Assembly: GCF_025506355.1 (NCBI RefSeq)
Contig: NZ_JANZYP010000041.1
Location: 24,199 to 88,198 of the forward strand
Source of the DNA: Sphaerisporangium corydalis
GTDB taxonomy: Bacteria; Actinomycetota; Actinomycetes; Streptosporangiales; Streptosporangiaceae
Reading direction: 5' to 3'
Length of the DNA: 64,000 bases
Part shown: positions 60,387 to 64,000 of the stretch, piece after piece
Layout of the letters: every line of letters begins with the position of its first letter
Numbering within the stretch: position 1 is the stretch's first letter
Position numbers and translations under genes: made by a program
The notes under the pieces: model-generated
Told to the model about the DNA's origin: nothing
What the model saw: the letters and a program-made list of their open reading frames with translations, nothing else
Database searches by the model: none

Positions 60387-61757
60387 TGACGCATCATTCG
60401 AGGTTCAGTTCTCAGGGATACGATGCGGACATGTTCGACGGGTGCCACTGGTAGTTGCTCTGAGCAATCAATCGAGGAGCTCAGGGCGGCGGGTGCTAAG
60501 GCGCGACGGGCGGTCACATAACGTTCGTGAAACTCCTCGGCGAGAGCTTCGCGACGGTAGCGCTGTCGGATAACACGATCCAGATCTGCAGCGCGGTTGA
60601 CGAGGTCGGTGAGGGACCTGCGGTCGATGTTGAACGCTGTCATTCCTTGCTCTACGGCAGCATCGAGATCGCCGCGTCGGGCATGAATGATGCCGAGGTC
60701 GATGTGAGCGTCAGCGACGCGCATGAGAGCGTTGGACGTGCCGTCCGGGCGGGTATGCATTTGGATGGTTTCCCGCGCGTGTTCTTCGGCGCGATCGTTG
60801 TCTTCGAGCCAGGTGTAAGCAGTAGCGGCATAGAAGATCCACTTGGCGTGGTCGAACACGAAGTGATGGTCGGGGCTGCCGGGGAGTGGAAGTTTGGCGA
60901 GGACGTCGGCTCCTCGGGTGAGGGCCTTGTCCGCTTCACGGCGGTCGCCAATTCGGGCTAAGCCGCGGGCCTCCTGCAGGGTAAGTTGGACTTGAGCGCT
61001 GGATTGGCTGGCAACGGCCTGGCCCATGCGGGCAGCGGTAACGACGTCTTCGTAGCGGCCTTCGACCAGGGCGAACCAGGCGGACATCTCGTGTGCCCAT
61101 CCCATGAGTTCGCCGTGTCCTACCTGGTGGCCCATTTCGTAGGCGGCGCGGCGGGAGGTTTCGGCTTCTTCGCGTTCGCCGAGGTCGTAATGGATGCAGC
61201 CGAGTAGGGCGGTAAGCCAGCCGGTGATGACCAGGAGTTCGCGGTGCTGGGCCAGGGTTAGCCGGCCGGAGAGCAGGCGGGTTACCTGGGCGAGGCGTTT
61301 TTGGGTGCGGTCGCGCAAGGTGGCGGCGGATACGACCGGGTAGGCGCGGCAGGAGTTCGACGGCTTCGGCGAGGGCTTCGAGGGTGCCGGGGCCGACGTC
61401 GGAGGCTTGGAGCTGTTGGGCGAGTTCCATGGTGCCGTACAGGTCGGCTTCGGCGCGGAGGGCGTCAGTGTGGATGATCTGGGTCTCGATGAGGCGGCTG
61501 CCGTTGCGGCGCTTGGTGGGGGAGAAGCCCAGGTCTTCGACGGGGAGGCCGGTGGCCTGGGTGAGGGCGAGGCGGTAGGGGGAGTGGGGCCAGGAGACTT
61601 CGCCGGCCTCCCATCGCCGGATGCGTTCCTCGTCGCAGTTCAGGCCGTCTTTGATGCCGGTGGGAGTGGCGTTGATGCGCGCTGCGAGTTCGGCGCGGGT
61701 GAGCTGGGCTTTGTTGCGCCAGGCACGCAATTGAACGTTTGGGATGGTGTCTGCCAT
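60383..61757 (-). pseudogene. XRE-family regulator with TPR region, frameshifted
   Basis: From 61757 the first frame encodes a helix-turn-helix protein (VQLRAWRNKAQLTRAELAAR, RIRRWEAGEVSWP) up to EALAEAVELL. The continuation, with tetratricopeptide character (TLRDRTQKRLAQVTRLLSGR, WLTALLGCIHYDLGEREEAE), is in another frame. An extra G near 61348 on the plus strand explains the break: without it CTCCTGCGCGCCTACCCG joins both halves in frame. Either the gene is newly dead or this is a sequencing error. Such regulators are typical of actinomycete integrative elements. Confidence 0.8.
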
Positions 61758-61913
61758 CTCCGGGCAATCCTCCCGTTCGGGGGGTCGCGGGGGGCGAAAA
61801 AGGGGACCGGGTTGGGGGTCCCGCGTTGATCGGTTCGCTGTTTGTCTTGCCGTCAGGCAACCAAGGTACGTCAGACCGCCTTCCGTCGTAGGGAGCGCGG
61901 GGCAACCAGGGAG

Positions 61914-62607
61914 ATGGCATCGGTGACCCGGCCAGTCGAGACCAGCGACACAGTCCCCTGTTCCTTATGTCGGGGGCGTGGCAAGAAGCTGTGTGACTCC
62001 CGCCGGGACCTGTTGATTCCCGCTGAAGGCAGCGATGGCCACCCCCGCGAAGAACGCGACTGTCTCGACTGTCTCGGAACGGGACGGGTCGGAAGGGAGG
62101 TGGAAGTGAACTCGATCATCTTGAAGGCGATGGGCGGTGACATGGACCCGCCGGTTCCCGATGAGGGACGCAAGCTGCTGGCGTTGCGCGAGCACCTGAC
62201 CAGGATCGGGGTATGGGTTGGGATGCGCGACAACCTCGGCGCGCTGATGGTTCATCACCCCAACAACAATCTCCCGGTTTGGGTATTCGTCGGATACGGC
62301 CGGCGCGTACTACTCCTGGCAGTCTGCCGAGAAGAGGCATCCGGTCAACGACGTGGTCGGGGCAGCGCGAGAGCTGGCCGACTACCTCTCTGCCGGTGCC
62401 CATCTAGTACTGATCTCAGCTAGAGCCAGCGGGGTGAGACAGGCACTCTTCCCAGAGTTCGGGAACGGTATGGGGCCCTCGAGCACGCGGACCGCGTTGA
62501 TCTATCTGCATGCGGAGAGCGAGCGGGACCAGGCCATCGCGGACAGCATGGGGAAGCTCGTCGCCGAGGCGTGCCCGAACGAAGATCACGTCGCATCGGG
62601 CACGTAA
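61914..62607 (+). pseudogene. Zinc-ribbon (DnaJ-type knuckle) protein, frameshifted
   Basis: ATG 61914 after AGGGAG opens a frame with CSLCRGRG and CLDCLGTG knuckles, then LLALREHLTRIGVWVGMRDN and LPVWVF. The family-like continuation (SSDTAGAYYSWQSAEKRHPV, NDVVGAARELADYL) is in the next frame from about 62290 and ends at 62607. A one-base change near 62285-62295 joins them. Homologues of this type sit near XRE/TPR regulators on actinomycete elements. The stop lies inside the right double repeat. Confidence 0.7.
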
Positions 62608-62616
62608 TGGGCACGG
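62597..62616. repeat. Double GGGCACG-AA repeat, right end
   Basis: CGGGCACGTAATGGGCACGG pairs with 57121-57140 at the other end of the element. It is a candidate arm-type integrase site 73 bp from the tRNA 3' end. Confidence 0.6.
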
Positions 62617-62644
62617 AAGATCGAAGAGGCGCTAGAAAAAAATC

Positions 62645-62682
62645 AAGGCCCGGGTTGGGAATGGATCCCTGACCTGGGCCTT
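62645..62682 (-). terminator. Terminator of tRNA-Gly
   Basis: AAGGCCCGGGT and ACCTGGGCCTT form an 11-bp stem (one G-T pair) just beyond the tRNA 3' end. The same arrangement is traceable at the 56.3 and 19.7 kb copies. Confidence 0.75.
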
Positions 62683-62688
62683 AGCGTG

Positions 62689-62762
62689 TGGAGCGGGTGA
62701 CGGGAATCGAACCCGCGCTGTCAGCTTGGGAAGCTGATGTTCTGCCATTGAACTACACCCGC
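62689..62762 (-). tRNA. tRNA-Gly(CCC)
   Basis: The minus strand folds into a complete cloverleaf: acceptor GCGGGTG/CACCCGC, D-arm with TTCAATGGCAGAAC, anticodon stem TCAGC/GCTGA with loop TTCCCAA (anticodon CCC), T-arm CGGGTTCGATTCCCG, discriminator T and encoded CCA. Its 3' part is the source of the repeats to the left, so it serves as an integration site that elements restore on entry. Confidence 0.95.
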
Positions 62763-62992
62763 GTCGGTCGGCCATGGCTGACGACGGATCTACTGTAGCG
62801 GAACTTGGCGGCCGGTATCTCCCCTAGACGGGGCGCAAGTTGGCAGTGGGGCGGTGGGGGCGTGATCGAGGAGGGGGATGGGTGAGGTTGGGGTGCCGCC
62901 GATGGCTATGGGTGGGAAGTCGGGGTGAGGGGAGGCGGGGTGGGTGGGTGGAAGTTGGGTGGGGGTGGGGGGTGCGTTGGTAGGTTGCTGGG

Positions 62993-63568
62993 GTGCTGCT
63001 ATCCGATCGTGACCTGCGTGCTGAGATCGAGTTGGGGCGGGTGAAGATCGATCCGTTCGATGAGGCGATGATTCAGCCGTCGAGTGTCGATGTGCGGCTG
63101 GATCGGTATTTCAGGGTGTTCGAGAATCATCGGTATCCGCACATCGATCCGGCGATCGAGCAGCCTGAGCTGACCCGGCTGGTCGAGCCCGATGGGGACG
63201 AGCCGTTCATCCTGCATCCGGGGGAGTTCGCGCTGGCCTCGACGTATGAGGTGATCGGGCTGCCTGACGACATCGCGAGCCGGCTGGAGGGGAAGTCGAG
63301 CCTGGGGCGGCTCGGGTTACTGACCCACTCGACGGCCGGGTTCATCGACCCGGGTTTCGAGGGGCACGTCACCCTGGAGCTTTCGAACGTCGCCACGCTG
63401 CCGATCAAGTTGTGGCCGGGCATGAAGATCGGGCAGCTGTGCATGTTCCGGCTGAGCTCGCCGGCCGAGCATCCGTACGGGAGCTCGAAGTACGGCTCGC
63501 GGTATCAGGGGCAGCGCGGCCCCACGCCCAGCCGCTCCTTCCTCAACTTCCACCGGACGCAGATTTGA
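62993..63568 (+). CDS. dcd: dCTP deaminase, probably dUMP-forming
   Basis: The 191-residue trimeric enzyme starts at GTG 62993. It shows [43 protein letters not shown] with the catalytic Glu region, and [15 protein letters not shown]. The sequence is close to the bifunctional dCTP deaminase:dUTPase of mycobacteria, so it may convert dCTP to dUMP directly. It is a housekeeping gene and marks the host chromosome to the right of the integration site. Confidence 0.95.
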   Translation: MLLSDRDLRAEIELGRVKIDPFDEAMIQPSSVDVRLDRYFRVFENHRYPHIDPAIEQPELTRLVEPDGDEPFILHPGEFALASTYEVIGLPDDIASRLEGKSSLGRLGLLTHSTAGFIDPGFEGHVTLELSNVATLPIKLWPGMKIGQLCMFRLSSPAEHPYGSSKYGSRYQGQRGPTPSRSFLNFHRTQI

Positions 63569-63570
63569 TC

Positions 63571-64000
63571 AGGAGCAGGCCCCATCAACGCAGACTTGAT
63601 CGGACGCAGGCCCCATCAACGCAGGCTTGATTGGGCGCAGGTTGATCTCTACTCGCGCTGGCCGGCTCTGCGCGGGTGTCTCTGCTGCATACCTCTGCTT
63701 GATTGATGGTTTGGGCGGCTGATCTCCGCGTTCGCTCGGTGTGGGTTGTCGCGGCCCCGCGTGGCCAGGTTCGCGGGGCAGGTCGTCGCGTCTGGTCTGC
63801 CACGTCCCGCGGGCCCACGGCTCAGGTTCGTGTGTCTGGTCTTCGGGTTCGCGCTTGTCCTGGGTGAGGTGTGTTTCCGTGGCGGTCGGGGACAGCGAGA
63901 CGACCCGCGCGGGGCGGGCCGCGACGGTGACGGGGCCGTTGCCCGCTTGGACGGTGACCGGGAAGCCGGCGGCCTGGGAGGACGCGGCGGGGGTGGGCGT
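63571..64000 (-). pseudogene. FecB/BtuF-type ABC substrate-binding protein, 3'-truncated (5' end outside window)
   Basis: The minus-strand frame from the window edge reads GFPVTVQAGNGPVTVAARPA, then RVVSLSPTATE, the unmistakable start of a mature periplasmic-binding protein for siderophores or cobalamin. Homology stops at about 63875. The frame then runs through unrelated, composition-driven sequence to a stop at 63571. The two ligand-binding lobes are absent, so the gene is truncated. An imperfect 30-bp duplication (CGCAGGCCCCATCAACGC) lies at 63585-63640 near its end. Confidence 0.65.

Larger units (their letters stand above)
56975..62733. mobile_element. tRNA-Gly-integrated element without an integrase
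   Basis: The interval is bounded by 44-bp perfect direct repeats of the tRNA-Gly(CCC) 3' end. Near-identical 20-bp double repeats lie about 100 bp inside the left end and 70 bp inside the right end. The cargo is partly A/T-rich: a membrane coiled-coil gene, a DUF4365 operon, an XRE/TPR regulator and a zinc-ribbon gene, the last two frameshifted. No integrase, replication or transfer gene is visible, so it resembles a stranded cis-mobilisable remnant of an actinomycete integrative element. Confidence 0.75.

Overview
The window comes from a high-GC actinomycete. GTG starts, overlapping stop/start codons, SARP/AfsR-type regulators, many ECF sigma factors, secreted CBM-bearing enzymes and FxsC proteins fit a filamentous genus, perhaps Streptosporangiales; that placement is inference. 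Most of the DNA is host-like, but 38.7-40.5 kb and 57.6-60.4 kb are clearly richer in A/T, with relaxed codon use and accessory genes.

Layout. 1-6.8 kb: the end of an SDR, then a compact set that looks like a small specialised-metabolite locus. It has a 40-residue ORF coupled to a serine O-acetyltransferase/ATP-grasp fusion, a second ATP-grasp ligase, an MFS exporter and, convergently, a CysK-like PLP enzyme. 7-19.3 kb: an oxidoreductase, a large secreted subtilisin with a divergent regulator, a secreted PQQ-type propeller with a cellulose-binding module, a MerR regulator, a DHFR-like protein, a GNAT enzyme and a GH54 arabinofuranosidase behind two LacI-type palindromes. 19.9-24.2 kb: small genes and gene debris (5'-truncated SpoU methyltransferase, TauE remnant). 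24.3-28.5 kb: a metal/arsenic block (two ArsR regulators, CDF transporter, ArsN-like GNAT, ArsC, ArsI). 28.6-38.2 kb: a cytochrome b, an extra UMP kinase, a 1107-residue SARP-type regulator, a GDSL hydrolase, a DGPF/ECF42 pair and a second ECF factor. 38.7-40.5 kb: two overlapping FxsC-type TIR genes without FxsA or FxsB. 40.8-55.8 kb: a carboxylesterase deletion remnant, a membrane protein, a methyltransferase, a zinc-ribbon TetR, an Lnt-like protein, a two-component system divergent from a DrrAB-type exporter, a second SARP-type regulator, an ArsR/quinone-oxidoreductase pair around a perfect 24-bp palindrome, and a GlxA-type regulator with a rhodanese.

56.3-62.8 kb is a site-specific integration locus. 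An intact tRNA-Gly(CCC) lies at 62.69-62.76 kb on the minus strand. Its 3' 44-45 bp is repeated perfectly at 56.38 and 56.98 kb, and decayed copies lie at 19.7 and 30.24 kb. No integrase gene is visible, so the 5.7-kb interval looks like a stranded element. It carries a membrane coiled-coil gene, a two-gene operon of a DUF4365 nuclease-like protein and a 392-residue partner of unknown family, a frameshifted XRE/TPR regulator and a frameshifted zinc-ribbon protein. Near-identical double repeats sit just inside both ends. After the tRNA come dcd and a truncated FecB/BtuF-like remnant.

The best candidates for undescribed biology are the ATP-grasp/CysE/CysK locus, the DUF4365 operon in the tRNA-Gly element and the orphan FxsC pair.
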